Below are positions 17,459-25,377 of a stretch of 32,815 nucleotides of DNA, in pieces. The DNA lies in NCBI GenBank assembly GCA_017613535.1, contig JAGADO010000079.1, forward strand, positions 1 through 32,815, in the 5' to 3' direction. This DNA is from Clostridia bacterium. GTDB taxonomy: Bacteria > Bacillota > Clostridia > UBA1212 > UBA1255. Position numbers and translations under genes: made by a program. Position 1 is the first letter of the stretch. The number at the start of each line of letters is the position of its first letter. A model generated the notes under the pieces. It did no database searches. It saw only the letters and a list, made by a program, of their open reading frames with translations, and had not been told where the DNA came from.

Positions 17459-18006
17459 ATCGTTATTCCCTCTTTTTGCAGCCGCCTTTTCAGCGCTTTT
17501 TTCGTCCGGCTCAGATAAGATGAAACTGTACCGGCCGGAATCCCCGTTTTCTGTGAGATCTCTTTTTCGGTCAATTCGTAATAATAGCGAAGAATGAATG
17601 TTTTCCTTTTTTCGGCACTGATGCCGGCGAGGAATGCGGCAATCTTTTCCGCAATTTCTCCTGCGTCTGCCGGATCGTCGCCTCGGTCGGCAATATCTTC
17701 GCAGTTCTCGAGCGGTTCGACCATTTCAGGCGGGATCGACTTTTTTCGCCTCTGTCCTCTGTATTTGTCCAGCGCTGCGTTCCTGGTCAGCTTCGCGACG
17801 TAGGCGCCAAGCTTCTCCGGAGTTTTGGACGGAACGTTGTTCCAGACTTTTAAAAGCACGTCGTTGAAACACTCTTCCGCATCCGGATCACTGCCGAGTA
17901 TATCTCTCGCGATGGCGCGGCATTTCGGTCCGTATTTTATATTTAACGCGGTCAATGCCGTTTCGTCTTTTTCGCCCAGCAGCCGGACAATCTCTTCGTC
18001 GTTCAT
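17455..18006 (-). CDS. ECF-type RNA polymerase sigma factor
   Basis: Directs RNA polymerase to a small regulon. From ATG 18006 the protein is 183 aa, the usual ECF size. Region 2 is visible as DAEECFNDVLLKVWNNVP and YVAKLTRNAALDKYRGQRR, and region 4 as RKTFILRYYYELTEKEISQKTGIPAGTVSSYLSR, a helix-turn-helix. An in-frame GTG at 18075 would add 23 residues (KGFADTPGKGSAC...) unlike the family, so the shorter form is preferred, although neither start has a strong ribosome site. The stop overlaps the start of the membrane partner by four bases, which implies translational coupling and control by that protein. Upstream lies a gene-free region with a mobile-element remnant. Confidence 0.9.
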   Translation of the reverse strand: MNDEEIVRLLGEKDETALTALNIKYGPKCRAIARDILGSDPDAEECFNDVLLKVWNNVPSKTPEKLGAYVAKLTRNAALDKYRGQRRKKSIPPEMVEPLENCEDIADRGDDPADAGEIAEKIAAFLAGISAEKRKTFILRYYYELTEKEISQKTGIPAGTVSSYLSRTKKALKRRLQKEGITI

Positions 18007-18377
18007 TTCAGCTTTTCGTCTTATGCCTTCCAGGCACGCCGATCCTTTCCCCGGGGTATCTGCAAACCCCTTCACACATATAAACGCTTTTTTTCGGCCC
18101 GTTCCTGCAGTACGGGCAGCGGCTACGTAATTATTTCATTATTTTTGTTGTTTGCCAAGCGGATTTTGCGGATCAACTGCTATTTTGGGAGGAGAGGCGA
18201 AATCTGTGGCTCTTTCCCTGATTCCTTGAACGGATCTGTCTTTTTGAATGATCTCTCTTTTAGGCAGTGCAAGAAGAGTTGGCCATTTTCGGGCCCGGGG
18301 CGGCGCTACCTCCTTAAAACTTCAAAGGTCGCGTTGCCGGGCGCTGACTCATAGCCGGACTCGGTCATTTTTTATAG

Positions 18378-18475
18378 CAGGCGCTGCTTCCGTCATAGCA
18401 AACCAGCGATTCTCAAGCATTTGCTATGACGGACGTCGCTTTTTTGCGCTGCCGGAGGCAAAGAGGCAGCGCCTG
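18378..18475. repeat. Nested inverted repeats inside the miniature element
   Basis: A perfect 14-bp inverted repeat (18389-18402 and 18420-18433, 17-base loop) is enclosed by a perfect 10-bp one (CAGGCGCTGC at 18378-18387 with 18466-18475). A competing 8-bp stem, GCGCTGCC at 18446-18453 with 18465-18472, overlaps the right outer arm, so two alternative folds are possible. Confidence 0.85.
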
Positions 18476-18593
18476 GACCAGGAAATGCGCCGTGCCTTGC
18501 GAATGAAACGAAGAAAAAACTCGATTTTAAAAATCTGCCGTCAAAATTGCACCGAGCGAGCCTCGGACCGCAAAAATGATCAATAGAGAAGGC

Positions 18594-18614
18594 GTGAACA
18601 GATCAATTGTTCAC
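18594..18614. repeat. 7-bp stem-loop at the right end of the element
   Basis: GTGAACA and TGTTCAC (18594-18600 and 18608-18614) pair around a 7-base loop. The right arm overlaps the inner end of the right terminal repeat, so the hairpin could mark the subterminal region of the element. Confidence 0.6.
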
Positions 18615-18647
18615 GGAATCAGGAAAAGAGCCAAATCCGTCAGCGCC

Positions 18648-18676
18648 TTGACACGGCGACGAGGGGATAATATAAT
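18648..18676 (+). promoter_or_regulatory. Perfect-consensus sigma-A promoter for the lipoprotein gene
   Basis: TTGACA (18648-18653), 17-base spacer, TATAAT (18671-18676): an exact match to the vegetative consensus at optimal spacing. It begins 8 bases after the right flanking duplication of the miniature element, so it lies outside the element. The predicted leader is about 75 bases. Confidence 0.88.
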
Positions 18677-18756
18677 TCATAAAGAAATTTAAATAATAAG
18701 CAAAGCGCCGGAGCGGACGGGCCGCAATCCTGATGCGCAGCTTAACGGAGGAAATT

Positions 18757-19509
18757 ATGAAAAATATATTAAAAAGAGCAATCTCATTTGCGGTAATCGC
18801 CGCTGTAATGATGATGCTGTTCGCGGCATGTGCGAAGGCTCCTTCGGACGAGCCGGTGAAAACTGAAGCAGTTACGGGGAACGTCACAAAATCACCTGAC
18901 GGAGACGCAGGAAAAGCGACCGACGCACCGGTGGCGACCGAAGCACCTACACAGGAACCGACACCGACTGAAGAACCAACTCCCGAGCCGGAGCCCACTG
19001 CAGCAAACATAGAAAAGGGAACGAACGTAGCACTCGATGCGGAAGTTGACGTATCATCCACAACAGGGGAAACACACGTACAGTGGGGCTGGTCGTACGA
19101 ATACATAAATGACGGCAAAATAATTGACACAGGGACTCCTCCGAGTCTGGGCTGGACAACGGCAGTTGGCATCAATGATGATCCGGATAACGAAGAGTGG
19201 GCCGAATTCCGCCTCGCCAAGATCACGAATATTGACACTGTAAAAGTATATCCCACTGTCGGAGGTTCGTTTTTTCCTACGTCCTTCGAGATCCAGGTAT
19301 CGATGAACGGAAGAGATTATACGACCGTTGCCAAAGTCGAAAACAACACGAGAGCCGCGGATTTGAGCGAAGAACCTTTTGTATTTGAATTTGATACTGT
19401 TATGGCTAAATACGTGCGCTTCCTGGCGACGAAGCTCTTTGACGTTCCTTCTTCTCTCGGAGACGGAATTTTATGCCAGGTCGCCGAGATCGAGATCTTC
19501 GCCGCGTGA
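18757..19509 (+). CDS. Lipoprotein with discoidin (F5/8 type C, CBM32-like) domain
   Basis: 250 aa. Residues 1-25 are a lipoprotein signal (MKNILKRAIS, a hydrophobic core, then LFAAC with Cys25 as the lipidation site). Residues about 55-82 are a Thr/Pro/Glu linker (PTQEPTPTEEPTPEPEPT). Residues 85-250 look like a discoidin/CBM32 beta-sandwich: NVALDAEVDVSS, INDGKI, WAEFRLAKITNIDTVKVYP, FEIQVSMNGRDYTTVAKV, KYVRFLATKL and the closing VAEIEIFAA. It lacks a catalytic part and so probably binds a sugar or surface polymer at the outer face of the membrane. GGAGG five bases before ATG 18757 sets the start over an upstream in-frame ATG at 18733. It is driven by a consensus promoter and may be co-transcribed with the acyltransferase gene 58 bases downstream. 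Confidence 0.86.
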   Translation: MKNILKRAISFAVIAAVMMMLFAACAKAPSDEPVKTEAVTGNVTKSPDGDAGKATDAPVATEAPTQEPTPTEEPTPEPEPTAANIEKGTNVALDAEVDVSSTTGETHVQWGWSYEYINDGKIIDTGTPPSLGWTTAVGINDDPDNEEWAEFRLAKITNIDTVKVYPTVGGSFFPTSFEIQVSMNGRDYTTVAKVENNTRAADLSEEPFVFEFDTVMAKYVRFLATKLFDVPSSLGDGILCQVAEIEIFAA

Positions 19510-19567
19510 TCTGACGGTGCTCAGCGATCGGGCCGCTGCCTGATCTGAAACCCGGGAGTGTGAGTTT

Positions 19568-21052
19568 GTGGAATTTGCATCGGTATTTTTTATCGAACTG
19601 TTTCTGCCCGCCTTTATCGCCCTGTATTATCTCATAGGGCTCGTAAGGAATAAGAAGGTACGCAATAATATCCGTAACGTGTTCCTGCTGATCCTCAGCC
19701 TTGTGTTTTACGCATGGGGAGGCATCTGGCAGCTCGGGCTATTTGTATGCACGATCGCATTTAACTATGCTTTCGGACGGTTTATCGAGCGTGCGAGAAT
19801 CAATAAAGGCCGCAGGAGCAGCAAGGCAGTATTCGTTATTGGGGTCGCGGTCAACGTATTGGTACTGGCCGTTTTTAAGTATTACACGATGATCGCGTCT
19901 ATAGTCAGACGGACGGCGGACGGGGACAATTTCTTCAGGGTCCTCTTTACGTTCAGCGGCGCCGCTGACGGAGTATACAAGCTCCTGATGCCGCTGGCAA
20001 TATCATTCATCACGTTCCAGTCCATCGCGTACCTTGCCGATGTATATCTCCAGAAAACGAAAGCCAGCCGGAACGTATTGACCTTCTCGCTGTTCATGTC
20101 GCTGCTCTGCCAGATGACGCAGGGCCCCATAATGAGGTACGGAGACCTTGCCCCGCAGATCGAAGAAAGGCAGCACAGCCTTGACATGTTCCGCAGAGGC
20201 CTAAGGCGTTTCTGCTACGGTCTCGGTAAAAAAGTTCTTATCGCTAATACTGTAGGAGCCGCGGCGGATAAGATATGGGCCTTTGAAAATATCGCTGATA
20301 TGGGCTCCGGCATCGCATGGCTCGGGATAATTCTTTACACGCTTCAGATCTACTACGATTTCTCCGGCTACACGGATATGGCAATAGGTATCGGGGGCAT
20401 GCTCGGGTTTAAGATAAGCGAAAACTTTGACTACCCGTACACGTCGTTGTCGATACAGGAATTCTGGCGCAGGTGGCATATTTCATTGTCCTCCTGGTTC
20501 CGCGATTACATATACATCCCGCTCGGCGGAAACCGTGTTGGAAAAGGCAGGCTTTTCTTCAACCTTTTCATCGTTTTCCTTGTGACAGGCATCTGGCACG
20601 GAGCGAACCTGACATTTATTCTCTGGGGACTGATGTTCGCATTGTTCAGCATCATCGAGCGGGCTTTCCTCGGCGACGTGCTCAGGAAGAACCCGGTAAA
20701 ACCTCTTAACTGGATATACGCCACGTTCGTCGTGATGATGGGCTGGGTGCTTTTCCGCGCTCCGAGCCTGAGTTCCGCTTTTGCGTACTACGGGCAGCTG
20801 TTCTCGTTCAAAGCTTCGCTTCAGGGCTATACTGTATTGAGCTACCTGAATTTCGAGGTAATGGTCGCGATGATCGCGGGAATCATCCTGTGCGGACCTG
20901 TGCAGCGCGCCCTCGGGAAGCTTTACAAAAAGATAGAAGCGAAACCTTTGTTCCTGTGCGCGGACGGCATCGTGCAGCTGGCAATACTTGTCTGGTCGAT
21001 GATAATGCTCGTTTCGGGTTCGTACAATCCGTCGATATACGGTAATTTCTGA
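19568..21052 (+). CDS. MBOAT-family membrane O-acyltransferase (AlgI/DltB type)
   Basis: A 494-residue polytopic membrane protein that transfers acyl groups, usually acetyl, across or at the membrane onto exported polymers. Diagnostic segments are PLAISFITFQSIAYLADVY, QMTQGPIMRYGDL, YDFSGYTDMAIGIGGMLGF, EFWRRWHISLSSWFRDYIYIPLGGNR and GIWHGANLTFILWG, the latter carrying the catalytic His. Start is GTG 19568, with GGGAG 9 bases upstream. The next gene is an AlgJ/AlgX-like protein, the standard partner of AlgI-type acyltransferases, so the pair most likely O-acetylates a cell-surface or secreted polysaccharide. The D-alanylation alternative (DltB) is unlikely without dltA/C/D. Confidence 0.93.
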   Translation: MEFASVFFIELFLPAFIALYYLIGLVRNKKVRNNIRNVFLLILSLVFYAWGGIWQLGLFVCTIAFNYAFGRFIERARINKGRRSSKAVFVIGVAVNVLVLAVFKYYTMIASIVRRTADGDNFFRVLFTFSGAADGVYKLLMPLAISFITFQSIAYLADVYLQKTKASRNVLTFSLFMSLLCQMTQGPIMRYGDLAPQIEERQHSLDMFRRGLRRFCYGLGKKVLIANTVGAAADKIWAFENIADMGSGIAWLGIILYTLQIYYDFSGYTDMAIGIGGMLGFKISENFDYPYTSLSIQEFWRRWHISLSSWFRDYIYIPLGGNRVGKGRLFFNLFIVFLVTGIWHGANLTFILWGLMFALFSIIERAFLGDVLRKNPVKPLNWIYATFVVMMGWVLFRAPSLSSAFAYYGQLFSFKASLQGYTVLSYLNFEVMVAMIAGIILCGPVQRALGKLYKKIEAKPLFLCADGIVQLAILVWSMIMLVSGSYNPSIYGNF

Positions 21053-21067
21053 CGGGGAGGCGGGTCA

Positions 21068-22819
21068 ATGAAAAACAGATTTCTCAATGTTTTTTCCGTA
21101 CTGATCATTGTCCTCGCTTTCGCCGTGATCGTAACTCCGTGGATCATCCAGGCGGCGGCGGGGGACAAGGCCTCTTCCGAAGATGACGGACATGTCGAGA
21201 AACGTACTCTTTCTGAGTACCCGGCAGATTATTCGAACGACTGGTTTTCACGCCTTGAATCGTATTATTCGGATCATTCTCCCATCCGCGGCAGGCTGAT
21301 TGCCCTTGAGTCCGGCGTCAGTCTGAAATACAATTCGTTTTACAGGACGAAGATAAATCCGATGCTTACTAAGATCGTCGTGCGGAATACCGAAAGCCCG
21401 TCTGGCGCCACGCCTGCAGAAGGTGAAGCACCTACTGAAGCACCGACGATCGACATAAACATAATTATCGGCCTCAATACTCCCGAACCGACGGAGACTC
21501 CGTGTGTGACCGGAACGCCTTACACACCAACGGAAAGCATTGCCCCGACTTACGGAGTAACGGCTGAACCTACGCCCGAACCTACTCCGGAACTGACGCC
21601 CGAACTGACGCGCGAACCGACACACGAACTTACGTCTGAACCGACGCGCGAACCAACGAAGGAACCCACGCCCGAACCTACGCCTCACGTACATATTTAC
21701 GATTCGGGAAAGGTAAGATTCGGCGCCAGCTGCACGCACGAGGGCGAAAAAGTGTACACATGTACCGTCTGCGGCGAGACAAAGACCGAAAAAACGCCTA
21801 AGATCGAGCATAATTTCGTTGTCAAAATGCAGAGCACCGCGGATTATGACAATTACGGCTACACGCTGAAAAAATGCAGCGTATGCGGCACGTACTCGCT
21901 CGAAGACGTTGTGGCAAAAAAGGTCGATACATTATACCTCGCACCGGAGTATCAGGGCGGGGCAATATTCGGACGGCGCGACTGGCTGTTCTATTCGGGC
22001 AACAATTCCGAGGGTTATTACCGCGGCACGAACCTGCTGAGCGACGCTGAGATGGAAGCGTGGAAAAACACATTCGAACAGCTTGACCGCGTGTGCAAAG
22101 CAAAAGGAATTGACCTCGTCGTGCTCGTCGCCCCGAATAAAGAGCAGATGTACCCTGAATACATGCCTTCGTACCAGATCGTTTCCCAGACGAAGCGTCA
22201 GGATGCGATGCTCGAATATATGAGTGCGAACAGCACGGTCAGATATCTTTATCCGAAGAGCGAGCTTTCGACGACGAAGATATTCTACGACGTATTTTAC
22301 AAGCAGGATACGCACTGGAACGCCATGGGCGGATTTACAGGCGTTATGGCCGTTTACAGGGCGCTCGGGCTTCAGACGACGAACGTGTTCGAACTGAATG
22401 TTAAGCAGACTTCGCGCACCGGAGGCGATCTATCGAACTTCAGCGGATACACTACGACGTACAGGGAATGGTCGTTCAGTTATAAAGAATCGGTAACTTC
22501 GACCGTGGAGTATTTTGAGAATCATGTCACTTCTTCGAACACGGAACTTTCGCAGTTCACGACGCCTGAAGCGACGTATAAAGATAAAAAAGTTGTCGTT
22601 ATGGGAGATTCGTTCAGGCACGCCATGACCGGGATCATGTCTAAAGATTTCGGAAAATCAACGTTCGCGCACAGGAAAGAACTGAACTACGATACGCCTG
22701 TAGTCGTTGACGCGATCCGTGAGCTTGGGGAAGGCGACGTGCTCGTGCTCACGTGCGTCGAAAGGCTTGACGAAGATCTTATCCCGGCTGCCGAAAAATT
22801 AATAAGCCTTCTGGGCTGA
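21068..22819 (+). CDS. AlgJ/AlgX-like (DHHW) polysaccharide acetylation protein with inserted linker and CxxC module
   Basis: 583 aa with an N-terminal signal anchor (about 5-30). Residues 50-105 match the start of an AlgJ/DHHW domain (WFSRLESYYSDHSPIRGR). The domain resumes at about 300 with GRRDWLFYSGNN, VVLVAPNKEQMYPE, the DTHW motif at 414-417 and GDS at 513-515, the SGNH-like catalytic elements. Between them lies an insert: a Thr/Pro/Glu-rich stretch (about 115-206, runs of EPTPEPT and EPTREPT) and a small Cys module (SCTHEG, CTVCG 232-236, CSVCG 270-274), similar to CTVCG repeats seen in clostridial surface proteins. It should act outside the membrane with the MBOAT protein in polysaccharide O-acetylation. 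GGGGAGG about 7 bases before the ATG supports this start. Its stop overlaps the next ATG by one base. Confidence 0.88.
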   Translation: MKNRFLNVFSVLIIVLAFAVIVTPWIIQAAAGDKASSEDDGHVEKRTLSEYPADYSNDWFSRLESYYSDHSPIRGRLIALESGVSLKYNSFYRTKINPMLTKIVVRNTESPSGATPAEGEAPTEAPTIDINIIIGLNTPEPTETPCVTGTPYTPTESIAPTYGVTAEPTPEPTPELTPELTREPTHELTSEPTREPTKEPTPEPTPHVHIYDSGKVRFGASCTHEGEKVYTCTVCGETKTEKTPKIEHNFVVKMQSTADYDNYGYTLKKCSVCGTYSLEDVVAKKVDTLYLAPEYQGGAIFGRRDWLFYSGNNSEGYYRGTNLLSDAEMEAWKNTFEQLDRVCKAKGIDLVVLVAPNKEQMYPEYMPSYQIVSQTKRQDAMLEYMSANSTVRYLYPKSELSTTKIFYDVFYKQDTHWNAMGGFTGVMAVYRALGLQTTNVFELNVKQTSRTGGDLSNFSGYTTTYREWSFSYKESVTSTVEYFENHVTSSNTELSQFTTPEATYKDKKVVVMGDSFRHAMTGIMSKDFGKSTFAHRKELNYDTPVVVDAIRELGEGDVLVLTCVERLDEDLIPAAEKLISLLG

Positions 22820-23742
22820 TGAAAGAGGATACAGTTTTGAAACAGGAAAAGAACAAGTACAAACGTGCGAATCTGCTGCCTGAGAGCGGCAATAAAAAAA
22901 TGTCGGTTTTTAAAGAGTATGTGCTGCTTACGCTCGGCTCGCTGCTGATCGCGCTGGAAGTGCATCTGTTTGAAATACCGAACGGATTCACGATCGGCGG
23001 AGTGAGCGGTCTCGGTATCGCGCTGGGCAAAGCGCTGAACTTCAATCCGGCAAACTTTATTATCATACTGAACGTCGCGTTGCTCATAATCGGGTTCATA
23101 TTTCTGGGCAGATTGTGCGGCGTACGCACGGTATATTGTTCGCTCGCATATTCCGGCTTCATCAAATTGCTTGACCTCATAATGCCGATAAGAGAACCTT
23201 TAACGGACGAACCTTTGCTCGAACTTTGCTGCGTTATCATAATAACAGCTCTCGGCAGTGCGCTCATATTCCACTACGAGGCAACGTCGGGCGGCACGGA
23301 TATCATTGCCATGATACTGAAAAAGTTCACGCCTCTCGACGTAGGTATCGCCCTTCTTTGCGTCGACTTTGCGATCGCCATCACGGCGTTCTTCGTGTTC
23401 GACATTCAGACGGGTATCATTTCAGTCGTGGGCGTGTTTATAAGAGGTCTGCTGATCGACGCGGTCATAGAGAATTTCAACAGCCACAAGTATTTCACAA
23501 TAATAACGACGAAGCCCGAGGCGATAAGACAGTTCATTCTGGAAGACCTTTCCCGCGGCGCTACCGTCGTCAATGCCGAGGGTGCGTATACGGGGGAGAA
23601 GAAGACTGTCCTTTATACGGTGTGCAGGAGATTCGAAGCAGTAAAACTGAGAAAATATGTACACACCGTAGATCCCGAGGCTTTCGTCGTTATCACAACG
23701 AGCAGCGAGATAATCGGCAGCGGATTCAGACACATTCAGTGA
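22819..23742 (+). CDS. YitT family membrane protein (DUF161 + DUF2179)
   Basis: 307 aa with five to six predicted membrane helices at about 35-200 (LLTLGSLLIALEVHLF, GGVSGLGIALGKAL, FIIILNVALLIIGFIFLG, CCVIIITALGSALIF, GIALLCVDFAIAITAFFVF), including YEATSGGTDIIAMILKK, a YitT hallmark. The cytoplasmic C-terminal DUF2179 domain begins at HKYFTIITTKPEAI and contains GAYTGEKKTVLYTV. The family's biochemical role is not settled. The ATG overlaps the preceding stop (TGATG) but has no clear ribosome site; a TTG at 22837, 8 bases after AAAGAGG, is an alternative start. It is last in the acyltransferase operon, and the convergent gene ends only 7 bases away. Confidence 0.92.
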   Translation: MKEDTVLKQEKNKYKRANLLPESGNKKMSVFKEYVLLTLGSLLIALEVHLFEIPNGFTIGGVSGLGIALGKALNFNPANFIIILNVALLIIGFIFLGRLCGVRTVYCSLAYSGFIKLLDLIMPIREPLTDEPLLELCCVIIITALGSALIFHYEATSGGTDIIAMILKKFTPLDVGIALLCVDFAIAITAFFVFDIQTGIISVVGVFIRGLLIDAVIENFNSHKYFTIITTKPEAIRQFILEDLSRGATVVNAEGAYTGEKKTVLYTVCRRFEAVKLRKYVHTVDPEAFVVITTSSEIIGSGFRHIQ

Positions 23743-23748
23743 CCGCGC

Positions 23749-25350
23749 TTACTTCAGCAGCGAGTCGTATGTTTCCGGATAATGTGCATAAACGAGGGGC
23801 AGGTACTGAAGCGCGCCGAGACCCTGGAGCGATTCAAACAGAGAGCGTATCGGGTAGAGATCGCTGTCCCTGCTGATCGACATAATGAGCTGGCCTGCCT
23901 CCGTATCTTTCAGCGAAGCAAGGCTGGACAGATCGGCTCCGTCAGAACCGTCGAGTATTTTATTTATCAGTTCGAACATCGTCATTCCGTCCTCGGACAA
24001 TCCCGGTCCGGTGAGGGAGTGCTTGTCGTTATAATACGAAGTTATCGAAGGCGATATGCCAACAAGTGATTTTTTCAGTCTGGACCATGTGGTCTTTGCG
24101 AGCCCCGAACCGCGAAGCGAGATCTCATTGCCCTTCCTGTAAAAGCCGTATTCGGCGAACGGAAGTTCGGTGATGGCGTCATCGGTGTTGTTGATGTTGA
24201 AGATATTGTCCCAGAACCCTCCGAGATCCTCTTCGCCCTCGTTCTTATGGAGCGTAAGGCTCGTTGCGAAACAGTAGATATAGTTGAGAGCAGTATCTCT
24301 GTGTTCGTTGTAAATATAGCCCAGAAGGTTGGAAACTGATCCGCCGCGCGAGAAGCCGCATATCACGAGCAGGGCATCAGAGTTCTTCGACAATTCGCTC
24401 CTGGTGCCGTTATAGATATCTTCAGCGGCAAGGTAGAAGTTCTCGGCAAATCTGGTGTCTTCGGAATGCGACGGCACGAAATCGAAGTTCGAGTACCACT
24501 CCGAACCGGAGGTGGGGGCAATATTTATAACATATATCGTCTTATTTCCGCTTTCAGTCGCGATAAGCCCTTTCGCAAGCGTATAGCCTGAAGTGTGCGA
24601 TTTATCCGATTTCGGTTTGTCGAAATTTTTCTGCTTTACGATGCTGAATCCCATATCCGTCAGGTACGCGGCAACGCCTTCCCTGGATGAATCGTTCGTG
24701 CAGAGTTCGAACAGTGTGCGCGCAAACGAAAGATCGTATTCCGTATTCGAGGCAGGGAGGGTCAGAGTGACAAGTTTAGAGGGATCCTGGGTTGGTTCTG
24801 CGGTGGGCGTAGGCGCTTCGGTAGCAGGCGCTTTCGTGGGAGTGCTCGTGGGCCTCTGAGTGGGAGTTTTTGTAGGCGCAGGCGTGGGAGTTTTTGTAGG
24901 CGCAGGTGTAGGCGTCTTTGTAGGTGCAGGTGTAGGCGTTTTAGTCGGAGCAGGCGTGGGTGTCTTTGTAGGCTCCGGAGAAGGTGTCTGCGTTGGAGCA
25001 GGGGTGGCCGTGGCGGGCACTTCGGTGGGTATTTCGGTGGGCACTTCGGTAGGTTCGGCCGTCGGCTCTTCAGTCGCCGGAACTTCGGTAGCAGGCTCTT
25101 CCGTAGCCGGTTCTTCGGTCGCCGGAACTTCTGTAGCAGGCTTATCTGTAGCAGGAACTTCCGTGACGGCAGCGGTCTCTTCTGCAGGCGCGTCAGTTGG
25201 TTCGGAAATAACGTTTCCATGCGTTGCCGGCGACGCGTCAGGACCGTTATTGTCCCCGGCGCATGCGACGGACAGCACCATTATAAGGGAAAGGAGCAAT
25301 GCGAGTATCCCTTTTATTGCCGAAGTATTTGTATTCCTGTTCTTTTTCAT
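23749..25350 (-). CDS. Lipoprotein alpha/beta-hydrolase (lipase-like) with long Thr/Pro linker
   Basis: 533 aa from ATG 25350 (AAGGTGA just upstream; earlier in-frame codons give a nonsensical extension). Residues 1-30 are a lipoprotein signal ending LSVAC, Cys30 being lipidated. Residues about 45-190 are a low-complexity linker, first PATEEPATEV-type, then about five TKTPTPAP units. The folded part (195-533) carries the nucleophile elbow GFSRG with Ser334, an acidic pair Asp390/Asp391 and NDKH with His444, giving a plausible Ser-Asp-His triad as in class 3 lipases and related esterases. TFLW-type lipase lids are not recognisable and the substrate is unknown. The long linker would hold the enzyme away from the membrane, across the wall. 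Confidence 0.8.
   Translation of the reverse strand: MKKNRNTNTSAIKGILALLLSLIMVLSVACAGDNNGPDASPATHGNVISEPTDAPAEETAAVTEVPATDKPATEVPATEEPATEEPATEVPATEEPTAEPTEVPTEIPTEVPATATPAPTQTPSPEPTKTPTPAPTKTPTPAPTKTPTPAPTKTPTPAPTKTPTQRPTSTPTKAPATEAPTPTAEPTQDPSKLVTLTLPASNTEYDLSFARTLFELCTNDSSREGVAAYLTDMGFSIVKQKNFDKPKSDKSHTSGYTLAKGLIATESGNKTIYVINIAPTSGSEWYSNFDFVPSHSEDTRFAENFYLAAEDIYNGTRSELSKNSDALLVICGFSRGGSVSNLLGYIYNEHRDTALNYIYCFATSLTLHKNEGEEDLGGFWDNIFNINNTDDAITELPFAEYGFYRKGNEISLRGSGLAKTTWSRLKKSLVGISPSITSYYNDKHSLTGPGLSEDGMTMFELINKILDGSDGADLSSLASLKDTEAGQLIMSISRDSDLYPIRSLFESLQGLGALQYLPLVYAHYPETYDSLLK
24853..24980 (-). repeat. 24-bp coding tandem repeat (TKTPTPAP units)
   Basis: Roughly five copies of a 24-bp unit encode the eight-residue TKTPTPAP repeat in the hydrolase linker. 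Copies differ mostly at third positions. Such repeats can expand or shrink by slippage. There is no spacer structure, so it is not a CRISPR array. Confidence 0.85.
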
Positions 25351-25377
25351 ACGATCACCTTGCCTGTGGTTTTTTTT

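Larger units (their letters stand above)
18208..18632. mobile_element. 425-bp miniature element with ISL3-like termini
   Basis: The ends are 24-bp inverted repeats matching at 22 positions (18208-18231 and 18609-18632), each starting GGCTCTTT from the outside, the kind of terminus known for ISL3-family insertion sequences. They are flanked by AAATCTGT (18200-18207) and AAATCCGT (18633-18640), a 7/8 match consistent with the 8-bp target duplication typical of ISL3. There is no transposase gene inside; instead there are strong internal palindromes. The best reading is a non-autonomous MITE or a decayed ISL3 derivative mobilised in trans. Family assignment rests on terminus and duplication length from memory of the family. 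Confidence 0.7.
18076..18756. other. Long gene-free region between divergent genes
   Basis: About 680 bases lie between the sigma factor and the lipoprotein gene. It holds an AT-rich leader (18121-18160), a GCCCGT/ACGGGC hairpin (18097-18117), the 425-bp inverted-repeat element (18208-18632) and a consensus promoter (18648-18676). Open frames inside it lack ribosome sites and family resemblance; I see no convincing gene. Confidence 0.75.

Noticed and set aside
16803..17597. Val/Gly-rich plus-strand frame
   Set aside because: Antisense to the anti-sigma-like gene; its composition mirrors the Thr/Pro linker.
18097..18117. GCCCGT/ACGGGC hairpin as a terminator
   Set aside because: No T-run follows it on either strand: the adjacent homopolymer reads as Ts only before the stem on the plus strand and as As after it on the minus strand.
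18248..18586. 112-codon plus-strand frame inside the miniature element
   Set aside because: No ribosome site, Arg-rich composition and no family resemblance; it runs through structured palindromes and is more likely non-coding element sequence.
24853..24980. Regular repeats as a possible CRISPR array
   Set aside because: The repeats are contiguous, without unique spacers, and code for an eight-residue linker unit in frame.
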